The notes under the pieces: model-generated
What the model was told of the DNA's origin: nothing
The model's input: only the letters and a program-made list of their open reading frames with translations
Databases searched by the model: none
Part shown: positions 1 through 12,002 of the stretch, one piece after another
Layout of the letters: every line of letters starts with the position of its first letter
Numbering within the stretch: the stretch's first letter is position 1
DNA from: Schistosoma haematobium
Taxonomy: Eukaryota > Platyhelminthes > Trematoda > Strigeidida > Schistosomatidae
Direction of reading: 5' to 3'
NCBI RefSeq assembly: GCF_000699445.3
Contig: NC_067195.1
Coordinates: 21,467,287 to 21,531,286 of the forward strand
DNA length: 64,000 bases
Made by a program: the position numbers and the translations under genes

Positions 1-324
1 ATTATAGTGATTATTTTAAAGTTAATTAGTTAATTAGTTACATGATGAATTTAAATTACCAAGATCTAGAAACAACCATTCTTACATAGATCTCATTCAA
101 CCTAATACTTTTATTAATACTGACCAACAGTGTTTTTAACTTCAAAGCAAATATCTATTTTATTATAATTCTCGAGATATTCAAATGCATCTATCCATCT
201 AACCACACCGACTATCTACAAATGAAAATGAATTAATCAGTTTATCAGTTCTAGAGATTTCTTTAATTTAAAAATAAATCTTATCATGGACTGATACAAT
301 TTAATGAACCATTAAAAACAGTAT
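1..324. other. A+T-rich non-coding stretch
   Basis: No coding-like frame, RNA gene or recognisable element is visible. It is plain A+T-rich DNA before the LTR-like block that starts near 325. Confidence 0.5.
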
Positions 325-509
325 TGTAGTGGCTGTGCTTCGTTGACCAATCACCCTCGTAACCGTCATCATATAATCCTCGACAGTGTTTGAAATCAGA
401 AGGCAAAGAGAAGCAGCGACTAAAGTTTTATTAGCAGATAACTCAGACCACAAAGCAATGATGAGAATGAGTGAGTCAGCGAACCGAGAGAGTGTTAAAG
501 TGTTAAATG

Positions 510-556
<47 letters not shown>

Positions 557-735
557 TTAGGGTAATGAATGGATCATCGAATCAATTAAGCAGCTAATAA
601 TAAAGCTATCAGAATGAATATATGCGTAGGCGGTAAGCAATGTTCAAGCATGAATATTTCATACAAGCACAGCAATAATAAAGGTACAATAAGTTGTTAT
701 AGTATGGATAACTTTGTCCGCTAAATAAGTTAACA
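325..735 (-). mobile_element. LTR-like block, possible solo LTR
   Basis: The block opens with TGTAGTGGC and closes with GTTAACA on the plus strand, so it has TG...CA ends. Read on the minus strand it contains an AATAAA signal about 120 bases before its 3' end, as in the R region of an LTR, and it is more G+C-rich than its surroundings. A (TA)n tract interrupts it. No matching target-site duplication and no second copy is visible in the window. It could instead be another kind of dispersed repeat; the call is tentative. Confidence 0.35.
515..554. repeat. (TA)n microsatellite
   Basis: About 20 uninterrupted TA units inside the LTR-like block. Likely length-variable. Confidence 0.95.
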
Positions 736-2153
736 AAAGGGCTTAACTGAGTGAAATGAGAACAAACTCAATTGCACGTGAGTTGCTATAGTATTCAACT
801 TGAAACGTTTATAGTTTAAGTCACTTCAATGTTGTAAGTGTTCATTAATAATAATAATAACGATAATAATAATCTCCAAACTACTATTTAACCATTTTTA
901 TGAATTAATCTCAATCCTTGGTGAAAAAGAAAAATTCACTGCGATAATTTATAGAAAAAACAAAAAAGTTCTTTTCAAAAATCATTTATCTTATTTCGAC
1001 TTATTTTTGTTTAAAATTTTGTTTTTGTGCCGACTTCTTTTTTTATTTATCCACAATATACATTTAGTGTCTTTTTATCTTTTGAAGTTGACCACTTTTT
1101 TCTCTCTTTAATTCTCTAGTTAATTATCTTGTTAATTAAGAAAAAAAGAAGAGAGAAATGAAGAGATTTGTTTATAGTTTAACTGTAGATAAGTTGTTTG
1201 TTTTCCTTTAAATTTGTTCCTATATTGGATAAGTTATTATTAGTCGAATGAATATAGTAGTGTAGACCATTCTTAATTAGTTATTTACTAAGCTATTTTA
1301 TTGATGGACATTCTTTCAGATTATCTTGTGATAATATTTCAATAATTGTAGGGGCTTTTTTTGTTGTTGTTGCTTATTTTATTCTTGTAGATTAGTTCAA
1401 ATCAAAACTTTTTTTATCACATACTATTATCAATTGTATAACTAGTAAATATTGTGTATCATTATTGTTTTGTTCTACTTTCTCATTCTTCTAAAGTAAA
1501 TTGTACTCATTGAATTACATGATACAGAATCCAAGAACTTAATATGTAGTCTTGTAAAAGATATCGTCGAGATAAAGATTTGATGTCTAATGGACAATAC
1601 TTGCAATTTTAGTAGCATTCACCAGTTTTGTGTCTCAACTAGAATGTATGGAAACTTTCTCCATGTTATTCATTTTCTAGTATATAGTTATCTATTTGGG
1701 AATTTTAATTAGATTAACTTAGCTTATAATACACTGACAAAGATTCTACTGATGAAAAGTGTCCATCAGAAAGAATTTCCATATCCAAACAATTGTGATT
1801 TTAATGTTTTGGAGTCTAGCTTATTCATAATATGGCAGAACTAGTTTACAATAGCTTGACTGATCAAAAAACCTAACGTTTCAAAAATATTTTATTATTC
1901 AGAGTATTAATCATTCCCCATATTTCGACTAAAATATTCTACGTCAACCTAGTAGTTAAAGGTTTAGATTACTGAGAAATCAACTGACACAAACTTGTAT
2001 CCATTTTAATGTTATTTTCTGTTATACACTTTAGATAAATTTGAATTATTAGTCCTGAAGACTATTTATATCTGAACATGTTATATTAAATACAAGTACA
2101 GTGTCTATAATGTCATTTTTTATTTCGTGTAACGATGTGGATTCATAAAGAAC
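736..2153. other. A+T-rich non-coding stretch
   Basis: Holds a short AAT-rich run near 846-872. Around 1096-1160 a pyrimidine-rich block faces a purine-rich block (TTTTTTCTCTCTT against AAGAAGAGAGAAA), which could fold imperfectly. No gene or recognised element is seen. Confidence 0.45.
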
Positions 2154-2519
2154 TGCTATAACTGTGACGGCAGATTAGAGGACAGCGAATTATTGACCGG
2201 ACCAAAGACGCGCAAACACGTAGAGCGGCCTAGGGTTCTGATTGGTCCCGCTTCCCTGTCTAGCCCAGCCAGTTGAGTCCAGAACACAAGTCTCAGCCTC
2301 GGATATATGAATCATTATATTTCAAACACACTCTGTTTATATACCAGTCAAACAAACCACATCGCACCATAAAATAGAAATAACATTGTACAATATTGGC
2401 CAACAGGAAAATGACACGTTAAACGAATATTGACCAATAGGATGATACCATTTCATGTCCAAGGATAGCATTAGGCTTAACAGAATAATCTTTGGGATAT
2501 TTTCCTGAATATCCCAACA
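2154..2519 (-). mobile_element. Solo LTR, same family as 22577-22933
   Basis: Read on the minus strand the block begins TGTTGGGATATT and ends ATAGCA. It aligns along its whole length with 22577-22933: both carry a TATA-like box (GTATATAAA) followed by a long conserved stretch through TTGTGTTCTGGACTCAAC and GGGCTAGACAGGGAAG. Promoter box, TG...CA ends and a length near 360 bases fit an LTR. The bases outside (AGAAC left, AAAAC right) agree at four of five positions, a possible decayed target duplication. No internal coding region follows, so it is a solo LTR. The parent element (Gypsy- or BEL-type) is not identified. Confidence 0.6.
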
Positions 2520-3654
2520 AAAACAATAACTCGTACGGTTTGTCTTCAGTCACAAAACCAATAACAAGGTTTATTAAAGTAATAGTACTCAACTTTAATG
2601 TACATCTGTGATGAAGATAACAGCTGAGTTTGAGGTATTTGTAAAGGTAAAGGTAAAGGTAGATTCTAGACCTTTTGCAGAATAAATAAATATGAGTAAT
2701 TTGGCTACTATAAAATTACCGAATATTCATTCGTGGTGTCTTAATTAACCTCCTCAGCATAACAAATTATCTCCATTCAAGTAACTGGATGAGACTCATG
2801 AGAAACATTGATAACACTCGTAAGAAGTGAGTGCTTCATAAACTGTTGGAAGTGATTATTACTCATAACTGTGAACCCGTTTTACTTTGTGCAGGAGTGA
2901 AAGACGTTACCAGAGATCTGTCCATAAAGTAACTGAGCACCTGTAGAATCTATTTTGTACTAAATTATGTGTAATTTACATTGTCTTTGAGGAAAAGTAA
3001 ACAATCTCAGACCTCTATCATTTAAATTCACACTATCTCTGGCTATCAATTTATATGAATAGATGCTTTTATGCTACCTTTATTAGACGTAATGAAAACT
3101 AACTTAACTGACGACTTATTCTTCCAGTATTTTCATTTTTTTCATAAATTTTAATTTGGTTCCATATTGAAGTTAACTCTTGTTTGATTATTGTAAGTAG
3201 TATTATATTGAATTACACTAAGAACCTTAATTGTTTCGGAGATTCGGTTAGATCTTTTACATTTTCTAATCATTATAAAGAATTATTCACGGAATTCATA
3301 TTACTTCAAGACGAAATAGAACTTAGCACTTTTACGATACGTAACATTTGTAGCATATGAGTGCTGAAATAAATAAGCAAATAAATAAATAGAAGCGATC
3401 TACTAGTTATATCGTATACCTAACTTGTGCGTTTTTGACAAATTAACAAAAGACATAAACAATTGTATTCATCATTTCTTTAGGGAAATCTCACTACATG
3501 TGGTTTTTGGTAAATCCAAGCCTAAAAATGTCTTCATGTGATATTAAAGTAACGATAGAAATTTTTAACAACAGTAATAATAATAATCGTTTCATTCAAT
3601 AATATACCTTCAGTTACAGCATTTTTGTGCTTTGCAAACCCACATAGCTTATTC
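2520..3654. other. A+T-rich stretch with a small hexamer repeat
   Basis: GTAAAG is repeated in tandem at about 2641-2661. Nothing else is recognised. Confidence 0.45.
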
Positions 3655-4097
3655 TAGCTTCCGGACAAGCCAATTTATTCATTCTACTTGGGTTACATTT
3701 TGACCTTGTTAATTATTCGCTTATCAACCTTGACTGTTTTTATGTAAACGTATGTGTGTTCATTTCTTATCTTACTCATCACATGTCTGTAACTTATTTT
3801 TGTGTGACTATAAATATCGATTAACGGTTGATTAAATTGAGTTGGCTCATATTGCCTTTTCCACAGCGCGTCGTTTCGTCTCTCTTCGCTCTTTCTTCTG
3901 CGTCTCTCTGATTGTCTGTTCCGATCAACGATCGTAAAAAATATACGTATTCGAAATCCATTCTCGTATTTGACATATTTAATCTCGTTATTTACCAACG
4001 CGATTTAAGTCGATGATTATATACGAGGATTGGTGACATGTATATCTCAATAACAATCATTCATACGATCTAAATGGAGTCAGATTTCGGGCCACTA
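3655..4097 (+). mobile_element. LTR-like repeat, same family as 26971-27399
   Basis: The first 200 bases, from AGCTTCCGGACAAGCC to GAGTTGGCTCA, are almost identical to the copy at 27 kb. They include a TATA-like GACTATAAATATCG. The second half (R/U5-like) is diverged and carries extra bases. It ends near CCACTA; the 27-kb copy starts TGTGG and ends at the same CCACTA. Promoter-like box, length near 440 bases and lack of coding sequence suggest a solo LTR. A minus-strand open frame inside it is a by-product. Confidence 0.55.
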
Positions 4098-5073
4098 GAA
4101 CAAATAATCTATACCACAAAATATAGAATGTCTCAAAAAATCATGGAGAATCAAAAATATTGGTAAGGAACAATTATTAAAGTCACCTTTATCTACCTTT
4201 AATCTAAAAGGTATTTGCTTAAGTACTTTTTCCAATGAACGGTGTATATATTAGTTTGCATAATACAGAGAGTTCGCATTGGGGTTATAATTCACAGATT
4301 TCAACATGTTCCAACATTACTGTGTATAAGGAAAAATACGAAGAAAAACATCTCAACATGCTACTACTTGATTTTCATAGTATAACGTGAGACATTATGT
4401 TGAGCCAGTAGTTGAACCATATAGACAGCACTGTTATAGTATTTTTACTATTGAGATATCTTCAGCTCAATTTTAAGCAGTTTAATATACAAGTACTAAT
4501 TTATGGGTTACTATCCTTAAGGCGAAAAATAAGTGGATACAAATTATGAAATGAATAAATGATAATGAAATTTAAAGGAAGGAATTAGTGAACTATTTCA
4601 GTAAAAAACATTGATATCAAATAATTGGTTAGTTTTATTTTTTGTTTACATTTGCTACTTGTATATTTGTCATAATATTTAATGTAAAATACACTAATGA
4701 AATCATAATGAATATACGATACACCAGAAATATAAACCAAAATCTAAACTGAAATAAACTTTGTTTAAATAAATTGCACTTAAATGTGAGCTTAGAACGG
4801 AATATTCTGGACAGTTATATTTTAAAAAAAAAGAGAAAGGAAAACTAACGTTCCCGAAATTTGCCAATCTAATGATTATTCATATTTTTATAGTAATTGA
4901 TTAGTTCATTCTTTCAAGCCAGCTTTATGGTCACGTATTTTATCAATATATAAACAATGGTTACTTTGTCTAAATTGATTTACAAAATAATTTTCTACAT
5001 TGTATATCTTTTGCATTATTTATTTGAAAGACATTTGATACTGTAAATAAACAACTATTTCATTTTAATCGTT
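4098..5073. other. A+T-rich non-coding stretch
   Basis: No gene, repeat relative or RNA gene recognised. It ends at the left target-site duplication of the LINE. Confidence 0.45.
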
Positions 5074-5088
5074 TAAAGATCCATATCA
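5074..5088. repeat. Target-site duplication of the 5.1-6.8 kb LINE (left copy)
   Basis: The 15 bases TAAAGATCCATATCA recur at 6790-6804 as TAAAGATCAATATCA, one mismatch. They flank exactly the LINE 3' tail repeat and the 5'-truncated end, as expected for target-primed reverse transcription. Confidence 0.75.
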
Positions 5089-6789
5089 GTCAGTCAGTCA
5101 GCTACAACGCAGGACCGGGCACATATATGCATCGGTTCAAGTTGCCATACCTCATCAACGCAACAAGATGGACACCGGATTCATAAAAGTAGTTGATTCA
5201 GAGGTGGTAATATATAAAAGAAGGATTGCAATAAAGATATAGTACAGGAAGAAAGAATTAGTTCGTAGAAAGAAAGGTATGAAGCGATTTTAGTCTCTTA
5301 GTTTAAGGGAAGACAGAGAGCGTATACACCGACGCCATTATGATCGATTCTGAACCATGTCACCAAGAGTCTCCAACCATTGGTTACGATAGTCACGCGG
5401 ACCCCAACCAAGTAGTCTGCATCTACCAACATGGCTCAGACTAGAAGTTAGTGACTTCAAGCACTGATGCCACGTCTTGGTTTGACCGCCCCTAACTTTC
5501 TTCCAACCATCCCGAACACCGTTTAGCATTGCACGTCGTGGTAATCGGTGTTCAGGCATACGCAACACGTGGCCTAACCATCTCATTCGATGAAGATTCA
5601 CCTCATCAACTGATTTACCATCATTTCCTTATACCCTGGGTCTAACCTCACTATTACTTACCCGGTGATCCCAGCAGACTCCAGCAATATTTCTAAGTCA
5701 TCTGTGGTCAAATACTAGTAGCTTACGAGTATCTTCTACTCTTAATGGCCATGTTTCGCCGCCGTAAATTAAAACAGAACGGACTGCCGCGCAGTATACT
5801 CGTCCCTTAGTTGATAGACGGATATCTCGCCTTCGCCACAGGTGACGTAAGTTGGCAAAATCCAAGCGAGCTTTTCGAATCCGTGCTGAGATTTCGTCAG
5901 ACACCAACCCATTAGGGCTGATCAGACTTCCAAGATAAGTGAAGTTGTCAACTCCCTATCCTTAGTTCAGGTGTTGACGCAGACCAGTCCTGAAGCAACA
6001 ACTTGCATTTAGAGGGAGAGAAGTGCATTCCAAACATTCTGGCATTGTTGCTTAGTGCTACCAAAAGACTCTGCATTTTATCAGCGTCTTCACCAAACAG
6101 GACTATATCATCTGCGTCGATAAGTGGACCTCCTGGATGGAGATCAATACCCGAGAATTCAGTAGACGAGAATGTTATTTCCATCAGTAGGTCTATGATG
6201 AAGTTAAACAGAAATGGGGAAAGTGGACAGCCTTGACGGACACCACTTGAGGTTGCAAAAGCAGATGACAGTTCGCCATAAGCTCTGACTCGACTAGTAG
6301 TGTTCGAACAAAGAGCCTTCACAAGGTTTATGTACTTCTGTGGTACGCCTTTCAATGACAGACACTGCCACAGAATCTCGCGGTCTACCAGGTCAAATGC
6401 TGCTTTTAAGTCGAGAAAGACCACCATTGTCGGACATCGATAAGTATGCCTGTGTTCTAGAACCTGACGAATGGTGAATATGTGGTCGATGCAGCCACGA
6501 CCAGGTCTGAAGCCAGCTGGATTCTCTCGTGTTTGCAGTTCACGAGTCTTAGTTAGGCGTCTGATAATTATCGAAGCTAGTATTTTAGATACTATATTAG
6601 TTAAACTAATCCCTCTACGGTTGTCACAGGATGATTTTAACCCTCTCTGATATATTGGGACGATAAGTGATTGTGACCAGTCAGATGGAATAACGTCTAA
6701 TTCCCAGATCTTAGCTAAAATATTAGTCAACCTAATCGCTAAAATTGGACCACCATCCTTAAAGACCTCTGGAACCAATCTATCTGGAC
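5089..6789 (-). mobile_element. 5'-truncated RTE/SR2-like LINE, family A
   Basis: A non-LTR retrotransposon copy on the minus strand. Its 3' end (left side) is a short CTGA tandem repeat (GTCAGTCAGTCAG on the plus strand), followed inward by a 3' UTR shared with the 49.2-kb copy and then the reverse-transcriptase coding region. The 5' end is cut just upstream of the first reverse-transcriptase motif, so the endonuclease is missing. A 15-base target-site duplication flanks it. Tandem-repeat tails and frequent 5' truncation are known for the RTE clade; the clade name is inferred from the protein style, not from a search. Confidence 0.85.
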
Positions 6790-6805
6790 TAAAGATCAAT
6801 ATCAT
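5338..6805 (-). pseudogene. LINE reverse transcriptase pseudogene (family A)
   Basis: Three consecutive minus-strand frames encode one broken protein: 5948-6805 (palm and fingers), 5698-5907 (thumb-like, with LRHLWRRRDIRLS) and 5338-5601 (C-terminal, with RWLGHVLRMP and GRCRLLGWGPRD). In the first segment the motifs are SQSLIVPIYQRG (about residues 44-55), AGFRPGRGC (97-105), VVFLDLKAAFD with the first catalytic Asp at 132, GVRQGCPLSPFLFNF (188-202) and DADDIVLFG (230-238). The expected YADD is DADD, because three codons present in the 49-kb copy (LEY before ADD) are missing. Frameshifts and this lesion mean it cannot make active enzyme. The C-terminal segment is typical of schistosome RTE-like elements. 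Confidence 0.85.
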
Positions 6806-7594
6806 ATTAAAAGACTAATATTTGTGAATGAAGAATTTTTTTTTCAGTTAATTCTCTTCAGGTTCCACAATCCATATATCCAAATTAATAATCTGAAAAA
6901 TGGTCAGGTTAAGGGCAAAGTACATCGTTTAAAGCATGTGAATTTAAGATTATTAAACAATATAAAATTGTTAACGCTGATATGACTCATAAAGAATATC
7001 AACTTGAATCAGATTCTACGTTGTGAAAATTTTAAGATCCACGATCAGAATAAACATGGGTCTGATAGAGTGAGAGAGAAATAATAGTGAAATTACAATT
7101 CGGTCAAATGTTTAGTGAAAGGCTATATTGTGTGAAAAATTAGTAAGATGTAATAAGGAGGGATAAATGCGAAGTGAATGAATCACGTATACGGGATATT
7201 AATAATGATGTTTAACCATATTTATTCTGATCATGGTCTTTTAAATATTTCATTTTCAGAAAGTTCATACTTGGTCTGAAGTAATCCAATGTCTTATTAA
7301 AATTCATTCTTACACTAATGACTTTCAATTTATTCATTTCGATCCCATAAAATGACATTTAATTGGTTGTTCGAAAAAAGGAGTTGATTTATTATAACCT
7401 ACTACAAGTTAACCATTAAGAATGATAGAATGTTGGCTAACTTTTATGCAGATAAAAACAATAGTCTCATTAGATTTATTTGAAGATAACTTCAATCAAA
7501 AGATAAAATCATCGAACCAGTGATTAAGACTTTTCAACAGGTAAGTGTAACGTAGTAAAATAATGCATATTAAAACAAATGGAGAATTGATTGA
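6805..7594. other. A+T-rich non-coding stretch
   Basis: A strong splice-donor look-alike (CAACAG|GTAAGTG) sits at 7541, but every upstream frame closes within about 17 codons, so no exon is called. Nothing else is recognised. Confidence 0.4.
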
Positions 7595-7690
7595 GATCTT
7601 GAACCGACTGATGTTAGACCATTATTGAAAACCTGGGAGCACTGGACGGCTGATTCGTCCCATTGTGGGACTCCTCAGCGGTGCGCTTCT
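7595..7690 (-). mobile_element. Hammerhead SINE copy (Sm-alpha-like), minus strand
   Basis: Read on the minus strand it carries a hammerhead motif followed by the tail CCAGGTTTTCAATAATGGTC, which matches the tails of the copies at 8.1 and 37.2 kb. It faces away from the 8.1-kb copy, with about 370 bases between the two. No tRNA-like head is visible upstream of the ribozyme. Confidence 0.7.
7639..7686 (-). ncRNA. Hammerhead ribozyme, near-complete with core change
   Basis: Minus-strand order: stem I strand GCACCG, core CTGAGGA, stem II GTCCC/GGGAC closing on ACAAT, then GAAT, CAGCC, GTC and stem I partner CAGTGC. Stem I has one C-A mismatch. The conserved GAAA has become GAAT, so the 15.1-16.1 pair is lost. 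The CUGANGA core and GUC cleavage triplet are intact. Activity is probably reduced or absent. Confidence 0.65.
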
Positions 7691-8054
7691 TTGAAGAGTA
7701 CTAGTGAAACTTCTTATTCAGATGGGACGTTTTCTTCTTCACAACTAGAACACAGTAACATCTCTCTTCACAAATCTAACCTAGTAAATTTATCTTCATC
7801 ACTTACATGTATAATTTACTTCATAATTTGTCATTTATGTTATTCTAAAAAAGAAACAACATGATAAGTTTAATAAATAAGGTCTAGTGAGCTGACGTAT
7901 CATTCTAAAAAAAAACTGTAGGAACATGAAAAAATCCTTTTCAAGCAGTGCTCTAAGAAGAATGCTTAGTCACTTGTCTACCATACGATGTTTCATCGAT
8001 TATATTATCAACTATATTCTGAGTTTATTTTAAAACTGAATAGCTTTGAGAAAC

Positions 8055-8170
8055 GAAGTTGATGCGCACTGCTGAGGAGTCCCATACTAGGACGAAACGG
8101 CCGTCCAGTGCTTCCAGGTTTTCAATGGTGGTCTAGCTTCAACTGACTCATGATTTCAACCTGTGACATA
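8055..8170 (+). mobile_element. Hammerhead SINE copy (Sm-alpha-like), plus strand
   Basis: It contains the best hammerhead in the window and the shared tail CTTCCAGGTTTTCAATGG followed by TCTAGCTTCAACTGACTCATG. Together with 7595-7690 it forms an inverted repeat of about 95 bases. In schistosomes the Sm-alpha family is known to encode hammerhead ribozymes; the family assignment here is from the motif and tail. Confidence 0.75.
8066..8111 (+). ncRNA. Hammerhead ribozyme with complete consensus core
   Basis: The RNA would self-cleave after the GTC at 8103-8105. Stem I is GCACTG (8066-8071) with CAGTGC (8106-8111), six perfect pairs. The core CTGAGGA (8072-8078) fits CUGANGA, since position 7 is free. 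Stem II is GTCC (8079-8082) with GGAC (8090-8093) closing on CATACTA. GAA (8094-8096) follows, then the stem III segment ACGGCCGT (8097-8104), which is self-complementary with no room for a loop. Such minimal stem III arrangements are known to favour cleavage as dimers. All invariant core positions are present, so this copy may be active. Confidence 0.85.
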
Positions 8171-10041
8171 AATAATTACTGATAATAACACAAATCATGA
8201 TATTTAACATTTGAATATAAAATCAGTGTTTAGATATTTCCTCTCCACTCAATGGATCTTGAAAAATTCACGGTGAACAAAAGTTAAACCACATTATATC
8301 AATCCAATGATTGGTAATTAATCTAATTCATCTTTATTCTGTCACGAAATATGACAAATTTGATTTTAATTTGTAACTAAATAATTTTATTTCCAGTTGA
8401 TTGAGTTGAAATCAGTTACTTTATCGGGAAAATGTACATTTTATTACTCATTAATCAAAAGGGAGTGATAAGCAAGGGATGATTAAGTTGCAAACAAAAT
8501 TATTAAATTAGATAAAGCTCTTACCAGTGAACCCGTTAACAGAATGAGAAAGGACTCTTTAGTTGACGAAGCAATCTTGAATTCTTTTAGCAATCACTCT
8601 TTAAGTAGTGATATAAAATAGAGTGGATATTCAAAAGAGAAACGCCTAGAAATAGCTTCCCTTAGTCTAAGTAACCTGGTTCAGAACAATAGCGCTATAA
8701 TGTTCCGATATCCATTAGGAGGAAAACTAGTAGAACTTACACAAAAAGTACTGGTTATTCCACTGGACATTATTAACATGGTTTTACACCTCAGGTATGG
8801 AAACACTACTAGTTAGAATAAACCAAAGTAAATTCAGAACTTTCTCAAAGAATTTGAAAATCGGTCAAGTTACTGAGCAAACGTGTCACGACATTTTGTG
8901 AACAAAATGATATGGTAGACTAAAATGAAGCTTGATAACCAGGTTACTGATCTGATAAACACTTATATTCAACCACATATCCAAAAAACTGTTTTTAATC
9001 CTATTTATCTTTTTGGTCAATATTTATGTAGTATAGTATTCATGAAAACTGATGCTATGATGATGAGAAATATCTTTCGGTATCAGGTTTTAAAAATGTA
9101 AAGCAGTGAAACAATCTGGCAGGTAATACTTCAAAATATATCAACTAGTGATGCGACTTGACTTCACTGTAAACCACATAAACACTGTCTAAACATAAAA
9201 GTGAAACTGGATTTGAAGTTATTTTGTCAGCACTTGCCAGAAAGCAATTATTTAATAGTTACTCAGAATCCGTATTGAAAATTTTTAAAAAAATGTGGGA
9301 AACGTTGGAATTTAGAACAAACTTACAGACGAAACTTATTTGCATTTTGCTTCAGGTTATATTACGACAATTTTCATTAATTAATTTATAAATAACACAA
9401 TGATACAAAGGAGAACAGAACAATCTCTTCTCGTAACTTCAGTTATTATTTATTCTTTCATTCACTGATTAAAAATCTGAGGTTAATATTCATTTTAGAA
9501 TAAAATCGAGGATTTTCCATGGATTATACATGTCCAAGAAAAAAACTCTGTACTGAATGATTCATCTTGGATTGCATTGTATGTATTATGATATAAAGTC
9601 ATGACAATAGTCAATATGAATCAATCTGCTCAAGGACCATATACAGTCTATGAAACCTGATCTATTTTGTACTAAAAAATATTCAACAGAAGGATGTATT
9701 GAAATTCAATAACAACGAATGCTCATTAAATATTATAAAGAACAATAGTGTTGTAGAAATTAATTTAACATAAGAACCAGACATCGTGAAGTTTAAGTCA
9801 CAGTAAAGAAGCAAACACAAATTCAGATCATTAATTTTCAAAAACACATTACTTATATAGGGGATTTATAATCTAAGAAAACGGAAGTATTTACTAATTG
9901 AATGAACTTTCATATCCAATGCCTAGTAACATAATAATAGTTTAATAACATAATCAGCTAAGAATGAATAATAGACGAAAAGCATCATAACTATGGTAGT
10001 AATAAATGTCGACTGATTTTCATACACACGCCACTATACTT

Positions 10042-10044
<3 letters not shown>
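8171..10044. other. A+T-rich non-coding stretch
   Basis: No coding frame, repeat relative or RNA gene recognised. Confidence 0.4.

Positions 10045-10107
<63 letters not shown>
10045..10107. repeat. (AT)n microsatellite
   Basis: About 31 uninterrupted AT units. The minus-strand open frame crossing it simply reads Ile-Tyr repeats and is not a gene. Confidence 0.95.
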
Positions 10108-10110
<3 letters not shown>

Positions 10111-10250
10111 AATCCGGTTTTCATAAATGAAACTCTCTTCCCAGTCAAGTAGATTGTCTTAGCTCTTGTATAGGAAGCTTTTGCATGAGTAGCCGACTCG
10201 GTCAACTCACTATACGGGCTTTGTATAACGACAGAAGATTTTAAATACAT
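10108..10250 (-). other. Coding-like patch beside the microsatellite
   Basis: About 140 bases richer in G+C than the surroundings, with an open minus-strand frame (SSVVIQSPYSELTES...). No convincing splice acceptor or known domain is visible, and the frame runs straight into the AT repeat. It may be the unique end of a dispersed element whose tail is the microsatellite, or chance. Confidence 0.2.
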
Positions 10251-12002
10251 CTATGTGGACCATACTTTCTAAGTCACTTAAATGATGACGTTTGCTGTCA
10301 ATAATAGTAATCCATAAAATTGAACTTCATTGTTCTTAAATATTGTCCAAAAAGGAAATACAGAATAACCGTTTTGATAGATTTACAGTTAGTTGGCTGG
10401 ATGCACCTTCATATCAGTGTTACTTCTTCAACTAAGACTCAAAATCGTTACAGATTATTTTAAATTTCAATGTATCATGTATCATTAATTAAGTGACTCA
10501 ACTACAATTGACACCAGCTTTTACCGCTTCATTGTTGGTATACATGCATAAAAAAACTAACTAGTTTACCTCCCAAAAATATCCACAACACAGAATGTGT
10601 AATATATGTTGTGACGTTCGATGTCTGATGGTTGATACAGATAAACAATCTACCTAGACAAGAGCCCAACAGGCTACTTATATGAAAAGACTGAGTGTGA
10701 GAAAGGAAGTTTATTGACTAAACATGAATGTCACATTCATGTGTAAATAAATCTGTCCCTCAGAAAATTAAACCACTGTTAATTTATAACTCAATCCTAA
10801 GAAATAAAAGCCATTTATAGCCATTCACATGGGCTTATCATTTTGCCAATTTCTAATTAGCCCAATACATTAGTTTTTCCTCTGACTAATAAGTCTGGCT
10901 TCTTGGTTGAAGAATTCGGAATCAAACCACATTGACATAGAACTAAAGGGAAAATAAATAACCCGATATTTATGAACAAGATCGATATCTAAATAGAATA
11001 TTTCACCTCGATAATGTGACATTCAATATAGTAATGCATTGAGTATACCTGTTAAATATATTAAATCGTCCTATGAAATTAAGAAGTATATTTTCATAAT
11101 GCATTAACTTTCACTTTATACAGTATATTTTATATAATTGTATGACGTGTATTGTTACATTATTCACCAATAATGTTACTTATCTATCATAGATACTAAA
11201 ATATTTGTATGAATAATTCGTCATTACACTAAATGTATCCTTTTTTATTTATGGTAAGATCAAGTTGAAGATTAAGAGAAGAAATTGTATAATTTTTCGA
11301 ACAGATTAAAGCATTTTAGTTTATTTGATTTATATTTCTGTTACTATCAACTCACATAATCCCCTATGTGGATTTTACTAAATTACTTCCTACTCGTAAC
11401 ATTTAAATTTTTTGATTACAGGAAAAGGTTCTATGTCATCGGTTGTTTGTTTTTTTTGTTTTACTGATTTCAATACAAGTGAATGGTTTTAACCAGTTTA
11501 CAAATGACATATTCCTAAATATTTAATACACGTAGGAACGAGACTTTCCTTTTTGCTATCTTGAAAATATGAAATTTTAAATCTGAAATACGAGGAAATT
11601 TGTTTGTGGGAAAATAGTTTCCAGTATATGTTATGTGGACTAAACGGGGATAAATGGGAAATCTATCATAGTGTAACGAAGTGAACAACTTTTTAGTTGC
11701 TAATTCATTACGTTTCGATGTTAGAACTGACAATTTTAGTAAGACATAGAACTATTTAAATAAGGTTGATTACTTTATTCAGAGCATTGAGAGGAAAAAA
11801 TTAACAAGAAAGATTATAAACATGCATGGGTAACTCATAGGGTTATAAATAAAAATGAAACCAGTTGTTCATTGGTTGTCTTTAAGGTAGTTTATGTTTT
11901 CAATAACCTAAATGATTTTAATAACGTTCACTCAGTAATTTGATACAGACTCTTTATATAGTGAAGGATTCTCCAAAATATTATGAACTTATACTTTTGT
12001 AG
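10251..12002. other. A+T-rich non-coding stretch
   Basis: No recognised gene or element. If the exon call at 12003 is right, the right end is intronic and finishes with a pyrimidine-rich acceptor (ACTTTTGTAG). Confidence 0.4.

Noticed and set aside
3693..3998. 101-codon minus-strand frame
   Set aside because: It lies on the opposite strand of an LTR-like repeat present twice in the window; no domain is visible.
7541..7546. Exon ending at CAACAG|GTAAGT
   Set aside because: No upstream frame stays open beyond about 17 codons from a plausible acceptor.
10020..10250. 76-codon minus-strand gene with Ile-Tyr repeats
   Set aside because: About a third of it is translation of an (AT)n microsatellite.
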